DNA from: Luteimonas panaciterrae
GTDB taxonomy: Bacteria > Pseudomonadota > Gammaproteobacteria > Xanthomonadales > Xanthomonadaceae
DNA: 64,000 bases
Assembly: GCF_020511115.1 (NCBI RefSeq)
Contig: NZ_JAJAVH010000011.1
Coordinates: forward strand, 223,102 to 287,101
Reading direction: 5' to 3'
Under the pieces are notes generated by a model, which worked only from the letters and a program-made list of their open reading frames with translations, was not told the origin of the DNA and searched no databases. The position numbers and the translations under genes are program-made. Below, piece by piece: positions 26,650 to 36,384 of the stretch (position 1 is its first letter; each line of letters starts with the position of its first letter).

Positions 26650-28641
26650 ATGCTGCAGAAACTCCGCGACAAGACTTCCGGCTGGTTTGCCACCGTGGTG
26701 CTGGCCCTGCTGACCGTGCCGTTTGCCTTCTTCGGCATGGAGCAGTACCTGTTCGCGCGCAACGTGACGTTCGCGGCCAAGATCGAGGCGCCGCCGCAGT
26801 GGTGGCCGTCTGCGCCGCAGTGGTGGCCGGTAACGATGTTGTGGCAGCGCGAGGAAATCGACGCCAACGATTTCAAGAACGCTTTCGAGCAGGCGCGCCA
26901 GCAGCAGCGGCAAGTCATGGGCGAGCAGTTCGACCCGCAAGAATTCGAGACCATGGAGAACAAGCGCAAGACGCTTGATCGCCTGATCGACGAGAAGGTG
27001 CTGGCGATGGCGGCCGGCCGCGCCGGCATCGCGGTCGGCGATGCGCAGGTGCGCGACGCGATCCAGGCGATTCCGGCATTCCAGGTCGACGGCAAGTTCG
27101 ATGCGCAGCGCTATCAGCTGGCGCTGTCCGCGCAGTCGCCGCCGATGACGCCGCAGACCTTCCAGCAGCGCATCCGTGATTCGCTGCAGCAGTCGCTGGT
27201 GCCGACGCAGCTGGCGCAATCGGCATTCGTGACCGCGGCCGAGACGGAGCGTCTGCTCAAGCTGCTCGGCCAGAAGCGCGACGTGTCCTTCGTGATCGTG
27301 CCGCCGGCAGCCGAGGACACCGCGCCGGTGTCCGATGCCGATGCGCAGAAGTGGTTCCAGGACCATCAGGCCGAATATCGCGCGCCGGAAACCGTCACGA
27401 TCGAATACGTCGATGTCGACGGCAGCACGTTGCCGGCGGCGACGGCGGCCATGAGCGAAAGCGATCTGCGCAAGCGTTACGACGAAGAGATCAAGGCAGG
27501 GCGTTTCGTGGAGCCCGAGCAGCGTCTGACCTCGCACATCCTGGTGCAGGTGCCGGCTGGTGCCGATGCCAAGACGCAGAAGGCCGCTGAAGACAAGGCG
27601 AAGAAGCTCGATGCCGAAGCCCGGCAGCCCGGTGCCGATTTCGCCGCGCTGGCGCGCGCCAATTCCGACGATGCCGGTTCCAAGGCCAGCGGCGGCGATC
27701 TTGGCTGGGTGACCAAGGGCAACATGGTGGCCCCGTTCGAAAATGCCTTGTTCGCGATGAAGGCGGGCGAGATCAGCCAGCCGGTGAAGAGCGAATTCGG
27801 TTGGCACATCATCCAGCTGCGCGAAGTGAAGACCGGCCAGCAGACGCCGTTCGAGGTGGCGCGCGCGCAGCTCGAGAAAGAGTCCGGCGAATCCGAGCGC
27901 GAGCGCGCCTTCAACGATCTCACCACCAAGTTCTACGATCAGGTGCTGAAGAATCCGACGGCGCTGGCGCCGGCTGCGGCCAGCTCCAATCTGCCGGTGC
28001 AGAAGCTCGGGCCTATCACCAAGGATGCCGCGAATGGGCAGGGCATCGCCGCCAATCCGGCTGTGTTGCGTGCGGCGTTCTCCGATTCGCTGATCCAGGA
28101 CGGCACGGTGAGCGATCCGATCGAGATCGGTCCGAACCACAACGTGTTCCTGCGCGTCACCGAGCACTCGCCCGAGCGCGCGCAGACGCTGGCGCAGGTG
28201 AAGGACAAGGTCATCGCGGCGATCCGCGCGGACCGCCGGCACAAGGCCGCCGAAGCGCAGGCCGATGCCATGGTGGCCAAGCTCAAGGCCGGCGAATCGC
28301 TGGCGACCATCGCCGCCGCGCAGAAACTGGCGGTGCAGGACGTTCCCGGCCTGCCGCGCACCGCGCCGGTGCCGGATCCGGCCGCGACCAAGGCCTATTT
28401 CGAGGCGCCCGCGCCGGCCGCCGGCAAGGTATCGCCGGGCAAGGCATCGCTGCCCGACGGCAGCATCGTCGTCTTCGCCGTGACCAAGGTGACGCCGGGC
28501 GATCCGAAGGAAGCCGGCGAGCCGGAGCGCATGCAGCTGCGTCAGCAGTTCGGGCAGCTGATCGGCACCGAGGACGCGACCTCGCTGGTGGAAGCCTTGC
28601 GCAAGCGCATGAAGATCACGGTGGCCGAAGAGCGTCTCTGA
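26650..28641 (+). CDS. ppiD: Periplasmic folding chaperone / peptidyl-prolyl isomerase PpiD
   Basis: A 663-residue inner-membrane-anchored protein. One N-terminal membrane helix ([20 protein letters not shown], about 14-33) leads into a periplasmic SurA-N-like chaperone region ([18 protein letters not shown]...). One parvulin domain sits near 290-400 ([39 protein letters not shown]). The C-terminal chaperone arm follows. PpiD works at the exit of the Sec translocon on emerging outer-membrane and periplasmic proteins. Its place after hupB and the tRNAs is the expected order. It starts at ATG 26650. Confidence 0.93.
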   Translation: MLQKLRDKTSGWFATVVLALLTVPFAFFGMEQYLFARNVTFAAKIEAPPQWWPSAPQWWPVTMLWQREEIDANDFKNAFEQARQQQRQVMGEQFDPQEFETMENKRKTLDRLIDEKVLAMAAGRAGIAVGDAQVRDAIQAIPAFQVDGKFDAQRYQLALSAQSPPMTPQTFQQRIRDSLQQSLVPTQLAQSAFVTAAETERLLKLLGQKRDVSFVIVPPAAEDTAPVSDADAQKWFQDHQAEYRAPETVTIEYVDVDGSTLPAATAAMSESDLRKRYDEEIKAGRFVEPEQRLTSHILVQVPAGADAKTQKAAEDKAKKLDAEARQPGADFAALARANSDDAGSKASGGDLGWVTKGNMVAPFENALFAMKAGEISQPVKSEFGWHIIQLREVKTGQQTPFEVARAQLEKESGESERERAFNDLTTKFYDQVLKNPTALAPAAASSNLPVQKLGPITKDAANGQGIAANPAVLRAAFSDSLIQDGTVSDPIEIGPNHNVFLRVTEHSPERAQTLAQVKDKVIAAIRADRRHKAAEAQADAMVAKLKAGESLATIAAAQKLAVQDVPGLPRTAPVPDPAATKAYFEAPAPAAGKVSPGKASLPDGSIVVFAVTKVTPGDPKEAGEPERMQLRQQFGQLIGTEDATSLVEALRKRMKITVAEERL

Positions 28642-28669
28642 TCCGGCGTCCGCCGCACCCCCGCAACAG

Positions 28670-28696
28670 AAAAGCCCGGCGTGATGCCGGGCTTTT
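28670..28696 (+). terminator. Terminator after ppiD
   Basis: AAAAGCCCGGC (28670-28680), loop GTGAT, GCCGGGCTTTT (28686-28696). The symmetric A/T ends make it bidirectional; the convergent YciI-like gene also ends near it. Confidence 0.92.
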
Positions 28697-28751
28697 CGTT
28701 TCCGCTTCTGTCGCAACCCGGCGGCGTGTTCGCCGCGTACCGGCGCTGTTC

Positions 28752-29138
28752 TCAGTCCGGAGTTTCCGAGCTGTTGACGAAAGCGCTGGCCTTCTCGGGA
28801 TCGATCGGGCGGATTTCGTAGGACAACCCATATTCGAGGCAGGGGTTGCCCGCGGCGAGCGCCGCGGCTTCTTCGAGGCTATTGGCGAGGATGAACCAGT
28901 AGCCTCCGATCACTTCCTTGGCTTCGGTGAACGGGCCATCGATGATCGCCTGCTTCCCGACGAGCTTGGCTTCCTTCGCGAGCCGCTGCCCGCGCTTCAT
29001 CCGTCCCGCGTCGACGTGACGTTCGATCCAGACGTAAAACTCATCGATCGCCTGCTGTATCTGCTGCGGTTCTGCCGCGGCGTCCCATTTGCCACGGGAG
29101 ATGACGAGATATTCGCCGGGAGCTGCGGTTCCGGACAT
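28752..29138 (-). CDS. YCII-related (DGPF) domain protein
   Basis: From ATG 29138 (MSGTAAPGEYLVISRG) the protein has 128 residues. It carries the YCII/DGPF hallmark IDGPFTEAKEVIGGYWFI at about 80-97 and the dimeric alpha/beta ferredoxin-like fold pattern. Small DGPF proteins are often partners of ECF sigma factors or act as hydrolase-like stress proteins; no sigma gene is next to it here. Translation from the far upstream start at 29249 would read fabI sequence out of frame and is rejected. It follows fabI by 14 bases, so they may share a transcript. Confidence 0.85.
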   Translation of the reverse strand: MSGTAAPGEYLVISRGKWDAAAEPQQIQQAIDEFYVWIERHVDAGRMKRGQRLAKEAKLVGKQAIIDGPFTEAKEVIGGYWFILANSLEEAAALAAGNPCLEYGLSYEIRPIDPEKASAFVNSSETPD

Positions 29139-29152
29139 GCGGAATTCTCCGA

Positions 29153-29947
29153 TCAGTCGCCGCCTTCGATTCCGGTCATGCCGAGGATGTTGTAGCCGCC
29201 GTCGACGTAGGTGACTTCGCCAGTCACGCCAGAAGCGAGATCGGAGCACAGGAAGGCGGCGACGTTGCCGACATCCTCGATGGTCACGGTGCGGCGGATC
29301 GGCGCGTTCTGCTCGACGTGGCCGAGGATCTTGCGGAAGCCGGCGATGCCCGAGGCGGCCAGCGTCTTGATCGGGCCGGCGGAGATGGCGTTGACGCGAA
29401 TGCCTTCCGGGCCGAGGTTCAGCGCGAGATAACGCACGCTGGCTTCCAGGCTGGCCTTCGCCACGCCCATCAGGTTGTAGCCCTGCAGCGCGCGTTCGGC
29501 GCCGAGGTAGCTGAGCGTCAGCAGCGCGCCGTTGCGGCCTTGCATCAGCGGACGCGCGGCGCGGGCCAGCGCGGTCAGCGAATAGGCGGAGATGTCATGG
29601 GCGAGGGCGAAGTTCTCGCGCGTCGCGCCGTCCAGGTACTGGCCGGACACGGCTTCGCGCGGTGCGAAGGCGATGGCGTGCACCACGATGTCCACGCCGT
29701 CCCAGTGCTTGCCAAGCTCGGCGAAGCAGGCGTCGATCTGTGCATCGTCGGCGACGTCCAGCGGCAACACGATCTTGCTGCCGTACTCCGCGGCGGCCTT
29801 GTCCACGCGCGTCTTGAGTTTGTCGTTGAGATAGGTGAAGGCCAGTTCGGCACCTTCGCGATGCATGGCTTCGGCGATGCCGGAGGCGATCGAACGTTCG
29901 CTGGCGATGCCGGTGATCAGTGCGCGCTTGCCTTGCAGGAAACCCAT
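29153..29947 (-). CDS. fabI: Enoyl-[acyl-carrier-protein] reductase FabI
   Basis: A 264-residue short-chain dehydrogenase. The FabI start is [25 protein letters not shown], in which the altered glycine loop distinguishes FabI from ordinary SDRs. The catalytic pair is Tyr147/Tyr157 with Lys164 in [20 protein letters not shown]. It reduces trans-2-enoyl-ACP with NADH, the last step of fatty-acid elongation and the triclosan target. The length matches E. coli FabI (262). Confidence 0.97.
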   Translation of the reverse strand: MGFLQGKRALITGIASERSIASGIAEAMHREGAELAFTYLNDKLKTRVDKAAAEYGSKIVLPLDVADDAQIDACFAELGKHWDGVDIVVHAIAFAPREAVSGQYLDGATRENFALAHDISAYSLTALARAARPLMQGRNGALLTLSYLGAERALQGYNLMGVAKASLEASVRYLALNLGPEGIRVNAISAGPIKTLAASGIAGFRKILGHVEQNAPIRRTVTIEDVGNVAAFLCSDLASGVTGEVTYVDGGYNILGMTGIEGGD

Positions 29948-30064
29948 GGCGTTCTCTTGAAGTTGAGCTAGCGCTCTAGTTTGCCATGACGGCCGCGATC
30001 CTCGCTGTGGAGGAGCGCCACAAAGCGGAGGAGAATCGCAGGCTGGGGCTGGAACTTCGGTGTG

Positions 30065-31351
30065 TTATCTGGCGCTCGCGCCGGAGACCGACAGGACCTC
30101 GTCGATCTTCAGCACCATGCCCGGATGCAGCTTGCTGCCCATCGTGAGGTTGTTGCGCGAGAGCAGGGCGTCGCGGCTGAGGCCATAGCGCTGCGCGATG
30201 CGCCAGATCGAATCACCACGCCCCACCGTATGGGTGCGTGTGGGTGTCGCGGGTACCGATGCGGGATCGATCACGAGATCGGTGGCGGTGTCCGCATCGG
30301 CGAGTGTCGTCACCTTCGGTTCCTCGGGTTTCGGGGAGGGCGTGGCGGCGATGGTTGGGGTGGAAGCAGACGGTGTCGGTGTCGTGGCTGCGGCGGTGGT
30401 GGCGATCGGCGCCAGCACTCGCAGGTCACGGCCGCCGCGGACGATGCGGCCATCCGGGAAGACGGGGTTGAGCCGTTTCACGAGGCCGGCATCCGTGCCT
30501 TGCGCGGCTGCCCAGGCGTCGAGGCTGGGCATGCCGACGGGCAGGGGTGTTGGCGCCAGCACGGCGACCGGGCGGTCGAGTGCCTGCATCCAGCTTTCCT
30601 TGTCGTCGGCGCGGTCCAGCACGCAAGACAGGGCGTGCAGCTTGCGCACATAGCCCTGGGTGATGTCGGACAGGCCGACGAGCTTGTCGGGCTGCGCGTT
30701 CATCGCCTGCTGCCCGCTGCGCTTCAGGGCGCCGAGCAGGCGGTACTCGCCGGCGTTGAAGGCCATCACCGCCAGGCGCCAGTCGCCTGCGAACATGCCG
30801 TGCAGAGTCTTGAGGTAGCGCACCGCGGCCTGGGTGGATTCGACGGGAGACAGGCGGCCGTCGTAACCCGGGCGGATGGCGACGTCGTGATTGCGGGCGG
30901 TGAGGGCGATGAACTGCCACAGCCCCGCCGGGCCGGCACCGCTGCGGGCGCCGGGCTTGTAACCGCTCTCGACGAAGGGGATCAGCGCGTATTCGGTGGG
31001 CAGATGGGCCTGGCGCAGGGCGTCGACCACGTAGCCGAACAGGGCCAGGGAATCGCTGTCACTGGAGGCGAGCTGTTTCGGGGCGTTGGCGAAGTGGCGC
31101 TGCCAGCGCTCGCTGGTGTCCGGACCGCAGCTCGGGTCGGCCAGCCCTTCGCGGAAGCGGGCGTAGATCTCGCGGCCGTTGCGCATCGAGGCCGGCTGCG
31201 CGGGTGGCTGTGGTTGCGGCTGCGTCGCCGTGGGCGGCATCCCGGGGACGTCGGCGATGAGCACGGGAGCCTCGCCCGCGTTCGCGCCCGCACAGGCGCA
31301 GGCAAGCAGGACGCCGGCCGCGAGGCCGCGCAAGCTCAAGCCGCGGCTCAT
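30065..31351 (-). CDS. mltD: Membrane-bound lytic murein transglycosylase D with one LysM
   Basis: A 428-residue exported protein with signal peptide [22 protein letters not shown] (cut here to its first 22 residues; the CAC/CAG region could be a lipobox). The SLT domain holds the catalytic Glu128 in PFVESGYKP, then GPAGLWQFI and [13 protein letters not shown] long threonine/proline/alanine linker precedes a C-terminal LysM domain near 370-415 ([19 protein letters not shown]). It cleaves peptidoglycan glycan strands to 1,6-anhydromuropeptides. E. coli MltD has two or more LysM domains; this one has a single copy. Its ATG overlaps the gloB stop by four bases. Confidence 0.92.
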   Translation of the reverse strand: MSRGLSLRGLAAGVLLACACAGANAGEAPVLIADVPGMPPTATQPQPQPPAQPASMRNGREIYARFREGLADPSCGPDTSERWQRHFANAPKQLASSDSDSLALFGYVVDALRQAHLPTEYALIPFVESGYKPGARSGAGPAGLWQFIALTARNHDVAIRPGYDGRLSPVESTQAAVRYLKTLHGMFAGDWRLAVMAFNAGEYRLLGALKRSGQQAMNAQPDKLVGLSDITQGYVRKLHALSCVLDRADDKESWMQALDRPVAVLAPTPLPVGMPSLDAWAAAQGTDAGLVKRLNPVFPDGRIVRGGRDLRVLAPIATTAAATTPTPSASTPTIAATPSPKPEEPKVTTLADADTATDLVIDPASVPATPTRTHTVGRGDSIWRIAQRYGLSRDALLSRNNLTMGSKLHPGMVLKIDEVLSVSGASAR

Positions 31352-32127
31352 GCGCGGAATCCGTCCTTCCAGCGCCGCAGCGCGGCGAAGGTGGCGACAC
31401 GGTCGCTTCCGGCCTGGCCTGCCTGGCTTTCGACGGCGGCGCGCACGCCGGGCGCGTCGACGCGCAGGAACGGATTGGTCTCACGCTCGACCGCGATCGT
31501 GCTCGGCAGGGTGGGTTGTCCGGCATTGCGCATGGCCTGGGCCTCTTCGATTCGGCGCAGGAGCGCCGGGTTGTCGGGTTCGACCACGCGCGCGAAAGCG
31601 GCGTTGGACAGGGTGTACTCGTGGCCGCAGCAGAGGCGGGTATCGCCGGGGAGGGCGGCCAGTCGGTCGAGCGAAGCCAGCATCTGCGCGGGCGTACCTT
31701 CGAACAGCCGTCCGCAACCGAGGCTGAAGAGGGTGTCGCCGGAGAACAGGAGCCCGTGGCCGCCGACGTCCGCGGCGTGGAACGCCAGATGGCTCACAGT
31801 GTGGCCCGGGACGGCGATGACCGCGAATTCCCAGTTCGCGATACGGACGCGGTCGCCATCCCCGACACGGCGGCTGGTGATGGCGATCCGGTCGTCCGCC
31901 GGGGCCAGGACGGGTAGGCCGGGCCAGCGCTGGCGCAGCGCGACCACGCCGCCGATGTGATCGTCGTGGTGGTGGGTGAGGAGGATGCCGACGGGCTCCA
32001 GGCCGTCCGAAACCGCGGCCAGGACCGGTTCGGCGTCGCCCGGATCGACGATGAGCGCGCGCCCGGCGTCATCGCGCAGCATCCAGATGTAGTTGTCGGC
32101 GAATGCCGGCAAGGCTTGCAACTGCAT
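31348..32127 (-). CDS. gloB: Hydroxyacylglutathione hydrolase (glyoxalase II)
   Basis: From ATG 32127 ([17 protein letters not shown]) the protein has 259 residues, the GloB length. The binuclear metal motif [10 protein letters not shown] is at 51-60. Further ligands are in [30 protein letters not shown] and [15 protein letters not shown]. It hydrolyses S-D-lactoylglutathione to lactate and glutathione, completing methylglyoxal detoxification. It is divergent from the methyltransferase-rnhA-dnaQ run, the same neighbourhood as in E. coli (gloB/yafS/rnhA/dnaQ), and is coupled to mltD. Confidence 0.96.
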   Translation of the reverse strand: MQLQALPAFADNYIWMLRDDAGRALIVDPGDAEPVLAAVSDGLEPVGILLTHHHDDHIGGVVALRQRWPGLPVLAPADDRIAITSRRVGDGDRVRIANWEFAVIAVPGHTVSHLAFHAADVGGHGLLFSGDTLFSLGCGRLFEGTPAQMLASLDRLAALPGDTRLCCGHEYTLSNAAFARVVEPDNPALLRRIEEAQAMRNAGQPTLPSTIAVERETNPFLRVDAPGVRAAVESQAGQAGSDRVATFAALRRWKDGFRA

Positions 32128-32210
32128 GGGGTGCTCTATTGGAAGGTCCGGCCATGGATGGCCGGGCTCTTGCGGAGGGATCCGCGTACGACTCCCGTAG
32201 AATTGCGACC

Positions 32211-32888
32211 ATGCCCCCATCTCAATCCCCCGGTCAACCCGACAGCGCCGATAGCTGGTTCGGGACCCCACCGGGACTGATCCTGCTGGAAAGCGAGCAA
32301 GCCACCGTCGAACGGGCCGTGGCCGAGCGTCCGGCGCTGCCCTGGCTCTGGCTGGCGCCGCTGGTCCAACCCCTCGACATCGTCGGTCGCGGCCTCAAGC
32401 TGGCGGTATCCCGCGATGCCGACGGCAAGCAGACTGCCTTCTCCGGCGACATCCATTGCGGCCTGCCGCTGCCCCTGGCCAATGAGTCGATCGGTGTGGT
32501 CGTGCTTCAGCACGTTGCTCGGCCGGACGATGCCGGCCACGCCCTGCTGGCCGAGTGCGCCCGTGTGCTGGTCCCGGGCGGACGGCTGTGGCTGTTCGCC
32601 CTGAACCCGCTGGCCCCGTATCGCTGGCGCTGGCGCGGTGCTGGCTTGCGCGCTTCAGAGCCGCTGACCTGGCGCCGCCGCCTGCGTGCTGTCGGACTGG
32701 CGCCCGAGCCGGTCTCGCAGGGCATCGGGCCGAGCTGGAAGCCGCTGGTGTCCGAACATCCCCAGGACGGCCCAGGCCTGCGCGCGGCCTACGCCGTGCG
32801 CGCGGACAAGCGCAGCATGCCGCTGACGCCGATGCGCCGCCGCCTGCCGCTGCGGCTGCCCGGTTCCCACGGGGCGCCGGCGACATGA
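32211..32888 (+). CDS. SAM-dependent methyltransferase-like protein (YafS type)
   Basis: From ATG 32211 the protein has 225 residues. The last strands and helices of a class I methyltransferase fold are clear ([39 protein letters not shown]). The N-terminal glycine loop is poorly conserved, so binding of S-adenosylmethionine is not certain. The position between gloB and rnhA equals that of E. coli yafS. Its stop overlaps the rnhA start (ATGA). Target unknown. Confidence 0.8.
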   Translation: MPPSQSPGQPDSADSWFGTPPGLILLESEQATVERAVAERPALPWLWLAPLVQPLDIVGRGLKLAVSRDADGKQTAFSGDIHCGLPLPLANESIGVVVLQHVARPDDAGHALLAECARVLVPGGRLWLFALNPLAPYRWRWRGAGLRASEPLTWRRRLRAVGLAPEPVSQGIGPSWKPLVSEHPQDGPGLRAAYAVRADKRSMPLTPMRRRLPLRLPGSHGAPAT

Positions 32889-33334
32889 AGGAAGTCGAGG
32901 TTCATACCGACGGGGCCTGTCTCGGCAACCCCGGCCCTGGCGGCTGGGCGGCGCTGCTGCGCTACGGCACCCGCGAGCGCGAGCTGGCCGGCGGCGAGGC
33001 CATGACCACCAATAACCGCATGGAATTGATGGCCGCGATCGTCGCCCTGGAGACGCTGACCGAACCCTGCATCGTCGCGCTGACCACCGATTCGCAGTAT
33101 GTGCGTCAGGGGATCACAGAATGGATGCCGGGCTGGGTGCGACGCGGGTGGAAGACCGCCGGCGGTGATCCGGTCAAGAATCGTGATCTCTGGGAGCGCC
33201 TGCACGCCGCTACGCTGCGCCACCGCATCGAATGGCATTGGGTGAAGGGCCATTCCGGCGATCCGGACAACGAACGCGTCGACGCGCTGGCGCGCGGCGA
33301 AGCCATCAAATGGAAGGAAGGAGTCAACGTCTAA
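32885..33334 (+). CDS. rnhA: Ribonuclease HI
   Basis: A 149-residue enzyme that degrades the RNA of RNA-DNA hybrids. The catalytic carboxylates are visible in order: [17 protein letters not shown] (Asp9), [10 protein letters not shown] (Glu), [12 protein letters not shown] (Asp), and [12 protein letters not shown] (Asp), with the handle region [13 protein letters not shown] and the histidine in [13 protein letters not shown]. It overlaps the methyltransferase by four bases and dnaQ by one base (TAATG). Confidence 0.97.
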   Translation: MKEVEVHTDGACLGNPGPGGWAALLRYGTRERELAGGEAMTTNNRMELMAAIVALETLTEPCIVALTTDSQYVRQGITEWMPGWVRRGWKTAGGDPVKNRDLWERLHAATLRHRIEWHWVKGHSGDPDNERVDALARGEAIKWKEGVNV

Positions 33335-34032
33335 TGCGCCAGATCGTGCTCGACACCGAAACCACCGGTCTGGAATGGAAGAAGGGCAATCGCGTCGTCG
33401 AAATCGGCTGCGTGGAGCTGATGGAGCGCCGTCCCACCGGCCGCACCTACCATCAGTACATCCACCCCGATCGCGAGTTCGAGCCAGGCGCGCAGGAAGT
33501 CACGGGATTGACGCTGGAATTCCTGGCCGACAAGCCGCGCTTCGCCGAGATCGCCGATGCCTTCCTGGAATTCATCGACGGCGCCGAACTGATCATCCAC
33601 AACGCAGCATTCGACATCGGCTTCCTCAACTACGAACTGTCGCTGCTGGGCGATCGCTACGGGCGCATGCACGATCGCGTGAGCGTGGAGGACTCCCTGG
33701 ATCTGGCGCGCCAGCGCTATCCGGGACAGCGCAACTCGCTCGATGCCCTGTGCAAACGCCTGGGCGTGGACAACGCGCACCGCCAGTTGCACGGCGCGCT
33801 GCTCGACGCGCAGCTGCTGGCCGAGGTCTATCTGGCGCTGACCGCTGGACAGAGCGAGATCGGCTTCGGCAGTCCCGATGCCGAGGAAAAGCGCAGCGCC
33901 GGCATCGTGATCGCCGATGCGGCGCTCGGTCCGAGGCCGCGCGTGCTGGTGACCGAAGACGAACTCGCCGCGCATGCGGCCCGGCTGGACGTCATCCGCA
34001 AGAAAGCCGGGACTTGTCTCTGGGAGAGCTAG
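33334..34032 (+). CDS. dnaQ: DNA polymerase III epsilon subunit (3'-5' proofreading exonuclease)
   Basis: A 232-residue DEDDh exonuclease. Exo I is VLDTETTGLEW at 5-15, Exo II has HNAAFDIGFLN near 91-101, and Exo III is HRQLHGALLDAQLLAEVYLAL with the general-base histidine. The C-terminal tail carries a polymerase/clamp-binding region (LVTEDELAAHAARLD). It proofreads replication as part of the Pol III core. It shares one base with the rnhA stop, so the two are translationally coupled here, whereas in E. coli they are divergent. Confidence 0.95.
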   Translation: MRQIVLDTETTGLEWKKGNRVVEIGCVELMERRPTGRTYHQYIHPDREFEPGAQEVTGLTLEFLADKPRFAEIADAFLEFIDGAELIIHNAAFDIGFLNYELSLLGDRYGRMHDRVSVEDSLDLARQRYPGQRNSLDALCKRLGVDNAHRQLHGALLDAQLLAEVYLALTAGQSEIGFGSPDAEEKRSAGIVIADAALGPRPRVLVTEDELAAHAARLDVIRKKAGTCLWES

Positions 34033-34080
34033 GGCACTCGGAGTTTGTGCGTTTTTCCCGGGATTCGCCGGGCGAGAGCG

Positions 34081-34785
34081 TTACAGCTTGCGCACCAGGA
34101 CGACGGTGACGTTGTCCGAGCCGCCATGATCCAGCGCCGCGGCCACCAGGCCGTCCACGCATTCCTGCGCGCTGCACTCGGTGTGCGCGAGCACGCGTGA
34201 GATGCCGGGATCGTCGACTTCCTCGGTCAATCCGTCGCTGCACAACAGCAGCTGCATGCCGGCCGTGAACTCGCCGGACATGGTCTCGACATTCAACGAT
34301 TGCGGATCGGTCACGCCCAGTGCCTGCGTCACCACGTTGCGCTGCGGATGCACGCGCGCCTGATCGACGCTGATCGTGCCCTGTGAAATCAATTCCTGCA
34401 CGTAGCTGTGATCCTGCGACAGCTGCGCCAGCTTGCCGCCGTGCCACAGATAGACGCGGCTGTCGCCGACCCAGGCCACTTCGAAGCGTCCGTTGGCCAC
34501 GCGCGCGGCCACGACGGTGGTGCCCATCGGCAACGCATCGCTGCGTCTGCGCGAGGCGCCGATGATCTCCTCGTCGGCGATGCGGATCGCCATCGCCAGC
34601 GGCTTGCCGTGGCGGATCTCGCGCACGATCACCTCGCGCGCCAGTGCGCTCGCGACCTCGCCGTATTCGTGTCCGCCCATGCCGTCGGCCACCAGCCACA
34701 GCCCCAGCTCGCTGTCGCCGTAATAGGTGTCCTCGTTCAGTTCGCGCCTGAGGCCGACATGGGTGAGGTGTCCAAACTCGATCAT
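34081..34785 (-). CDS. PP2C-family protein serine/threonine phosphatase (Stp1-like)
   Basis: A 234-residue PP2C domain with the metal-binding motifs in order: RRELNEDTYYG (start of motif 1), LWLVADGMGGHEYGEVAS, MGTTVVAARV, VAWVGDSRVYLW, QLLLCSDGLTEEVDD and GGSDNVTVVLV. These phosphatases oppose Hanks-type kinases and are often tied to type VI secretion or cell-wall control. No kinase gene is adjacent. It is convergent with dnaQ and is the last core gene before the accessory region. Confidence 0.92.
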   Translation of the reverse strand: MIEFGHLTHVGLRRELNEDTYYGDSELGLWLVADGMGGHEYGEVASALAREVIVREIRHGKPLAMAIRIADEEIIGASRRRSDALPMGTTVVAARVANGRFEVAWVGDSRVYLWHGGKLAQLSQDHSYVQELISQGTISVDQARVHPQRNVVTQALGVTDPQSLNVETMSGEFTAGMQLLLCSDGLTEEVDDPGISRVLAHTECSAQECVDGLVAAALDHGGSDNVTVVLVRKL

Positions 34786-34894
34786 GAGTCGATCATGCGC
34801 GGCGATAGCGGTCGGTCAGTTGGGGGCGGTTCATCGCAGTGATGCAGTTTGCAGGCGCGTGCCGGTGCTGGCAACCGTGGCGTGTCCGCGAACG

Positions 34895-34920
34895 AAAAAC
34901 GCCCCGTTCGGGGCGTTTTT
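34895..34920. terminator. Strong bidirectional terminator at the island edge
   Basis: AAAAACGCCCC (34895-34905), loop GTTC, GGGGCGTTTTT (34910-34920). No gene now runs into it: the PP2C gene starts upstream on the other strand. It is where the terminator of a minus-strand tRNA would be, next to the tRNA-Ser-like scar. Confidence 0.85.
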
Positions 34921-34928
34921 CGCGACTC

Positions 34929-34942
34929 TGGCGGAGAGGGAG
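34929..34942 (-). other. Possible attachment scar: 14-base match to a tRNA-Ser 3' end
   Basis: On the minus strand CTCCCTCTCCGCCA equals the last 14 bases, including CCA, of common proteobacterial tRNA-Ser. The rest of a tRNA is absent. The scar abuts a terminator in the right place and orientation, and marks the change from core genes to accessory DNA, as expected for the displaced end of an element integrated in tRNA-Ser. Fourteen bases is short, so chance is possible. Confidence 0.45.
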
Positions 34943-34944
34943 TC

Positions 34945-35352
34945 CGCTATAGATATGGCTGAATTGCCTAATTTATAGCGTTTTTATCAAATACTGCTTG
35001 ATCATAACCATGATAATACCCATGATCAAAACTGCCCTGTTTTGTAGCGCATCCTTCAAAAATTCAGCCCTCAGCACGATTGTTCACGGCTTCACTAGTT
35101 GCTAGGGATGTTACTTGGTCGAGCATTACACTACGGGTCGTCGATAAGGTATGAACCTGCTGCGCAGGATCGCCAAGCGCTACGACTATTCGGCCCGAAT
35201 GGATATCGCTGCACCATCGAAGGCGAGCAACCCAACAGCGCCGCGAATGATCATCATGCCGAGGATGGAGCGGAGCAGGCTAGCTTGGAAGTGGAGGAGA
35301 GAGAGCGGTAACCGATCGACCTTTCTTTCGGCGGCGTCCCACCCCTCACGGA
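34945..35352. other. AT-rich gene-poor stretch with inverted repeats
   Basis: No convincing gene. CGCTATA at 34945-34951 and TATAGCG at 34974-34980 are inverted, as are TTGATCAT at 34998-35005 and ATGATCAA at 35022-35029. Such repeats beside an attachment site can be recombinase or accessory-factor sites. The open frames at 35,100-35,350 look non-coding. Confidence 0.4.
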
Positions 35353-35517
35353 CTACCTCTTGGCCTCCTCCCATTCAAGGGGGCAATCGCCGCGCATCCA
35401 TGCCCACTGCTCTTGCATTTCCTTGGATGCGTGGAACCAGCCTAGGTCGCCATAGAAGTCGTGTGAGATATGGCCGTAGGCACGGCAGAACGCCAGATCG
35501 TCTTCTGTTGCGAGCAT
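35353..35517 (-). CDS. Small hypothetical protein (54 aa)
   Basis: A short frame starts at ATG 35517 after GGGGGGTGTC and ends at TAG 35353. It reads MLATEDDLAFCRAYGHISHD, then FYGDLGWFHASKEMQEQWAW and finally MRGDCPLEWEEAKR: acidic, tryptophan-rich and protein-like in composition. I do not recognise the family. It lies downstream of the XRE regulator on the same strand and may belong with it. The 149-base gap between them contains no other gene. Confidence 0.55.
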   Translation of the reverse strand: MLATEDDLAFCRAYGHISHDFYGDLGWFHASKEMQEQWAWMRGDCPLEWEEAKR

Positions 35518-35666
35518 GACACCCCCCTTGCGTCAGGCCCCCCTGCAATCCAAAGGCATGCTCCATGCCCTTGTAAGGCTTCGTTATTCGGCCGTTAGGG
35601 GATAGGACTGCGAGGCTCAGTCTATGAGACGGCCATCTCAAATAATGGCTTCCCAGAGCAGCAGCC

Positions 35667-35978
35667 TTAATCCTCGGGGAGCAAGTTGTATAGGTCAGAC
35701 AGCGGCGGGAAAAAATCGCCGACATCACATTCCAACCCAACAGCGATCCGGGCAAGCGTCGGGACGGTGGGGGCGCGCTTGCCGTTTTCGATCATGCCGA
35801 TATGGGCTCGGTCGAGGTCGATGCTATAGGCGAGCGTGTCCTGGCCAAGTCCGCGCATCTTGCGCACGGCCCGAATCCGCTTCCCCACTTCCTGCATGAG
35901 CGTAGGCCGCGACGGACTTTTCCGTTTCGGTGTGTCCTGCGCCCGTTTGGTGGTGGAGGAGGGCTTCTTCGTTGCCAT
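35667..35978 (-). CDS. XRE-family helix-turn-helix regulator
   Basis: From ATG 35978 (ATG preferred to the start at 35984) the protein has 103 residues. A basic N-terminal tail of about 25 residues precedes a single XRE-type HTH: VGKRIRAVRKMRGLGQDTLAYSIDLDRAHIGMIENGKRAPTVPTLARIAVGLE in two halves at about 30-83. It probably represses itself and neighbouring island genes. Two perfect 15-base repeats lie just upstream of its start and are its likely operator. Confidence 0.85.
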   Translation of the reverse strand: MATKKPSSTTKRAQDTPKRKSPSRPTLMQEVGKRIRAVRKMRGLGQDTLAYSIDLDRAHIGMIENGKRAPTVPTLARIAVGLECDVGDFFPPLSDLYNLLPED

Positions 35979-36009
35979 TCCCAAACGGTAGGGTGTGCTG
36001 GTGAAACAA

Positions 36010-36039
36010 CCTCTGTTAAAACTACCTCTGTTAAAACTA
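36010..36039. promoter_or_regulatory. Tandem 15-base repeats, likely operator of the XRE regulator
   Basis: CCTCTGTTAAAACTA occurs twice without a gap (36010-36024 and 36025-36039), 32 bases upstream of the regulator start. Spacing of 15 would put the copies on different helix faces, so binding may be cooperative. The remaining 36,040-36,384 holds no clear gene apart from the RHS leader region. Confidence 0.6.
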
Positions 36040-36384
36040 CTCGAAACGGTCTAAGCTCGGAGTGACCCAGGGGAATGGATCACGCGCGCATTGCGCCATT
36101 TCAAGGGATGTGAATATGAAAATCACAAAACAAAATACGTAGCTCGGATTTTCCCTACAGAAACTGGGGCGCTCGTCTGACTGACTGTGAAATCAGACAG
36201 CGGCAATCTGCTAATCACCCCGGAAGCTCGCCCATTGATGCACCGCGCCGGTAGCGGATGCGCTCACTTGCTTCAAAAAAATGGGCGTCGCATTGAGCAA
36301 GCGGCAAAGCTGTGCCGGGGTTCTTACTCAACTTACGTGAAATCGGGCTCGCCGTTGCGAGTGGATCACTTGAAGGAATGGGGC

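Noticed and set aside
35375..35755. A 126-residue minus-strand frame between the island edge and the XRE gene
   Set aside because: It is a shifted reading across the small 54-residue gene and spacer, with no ribosome site and Arg/Pro-rich sequence.
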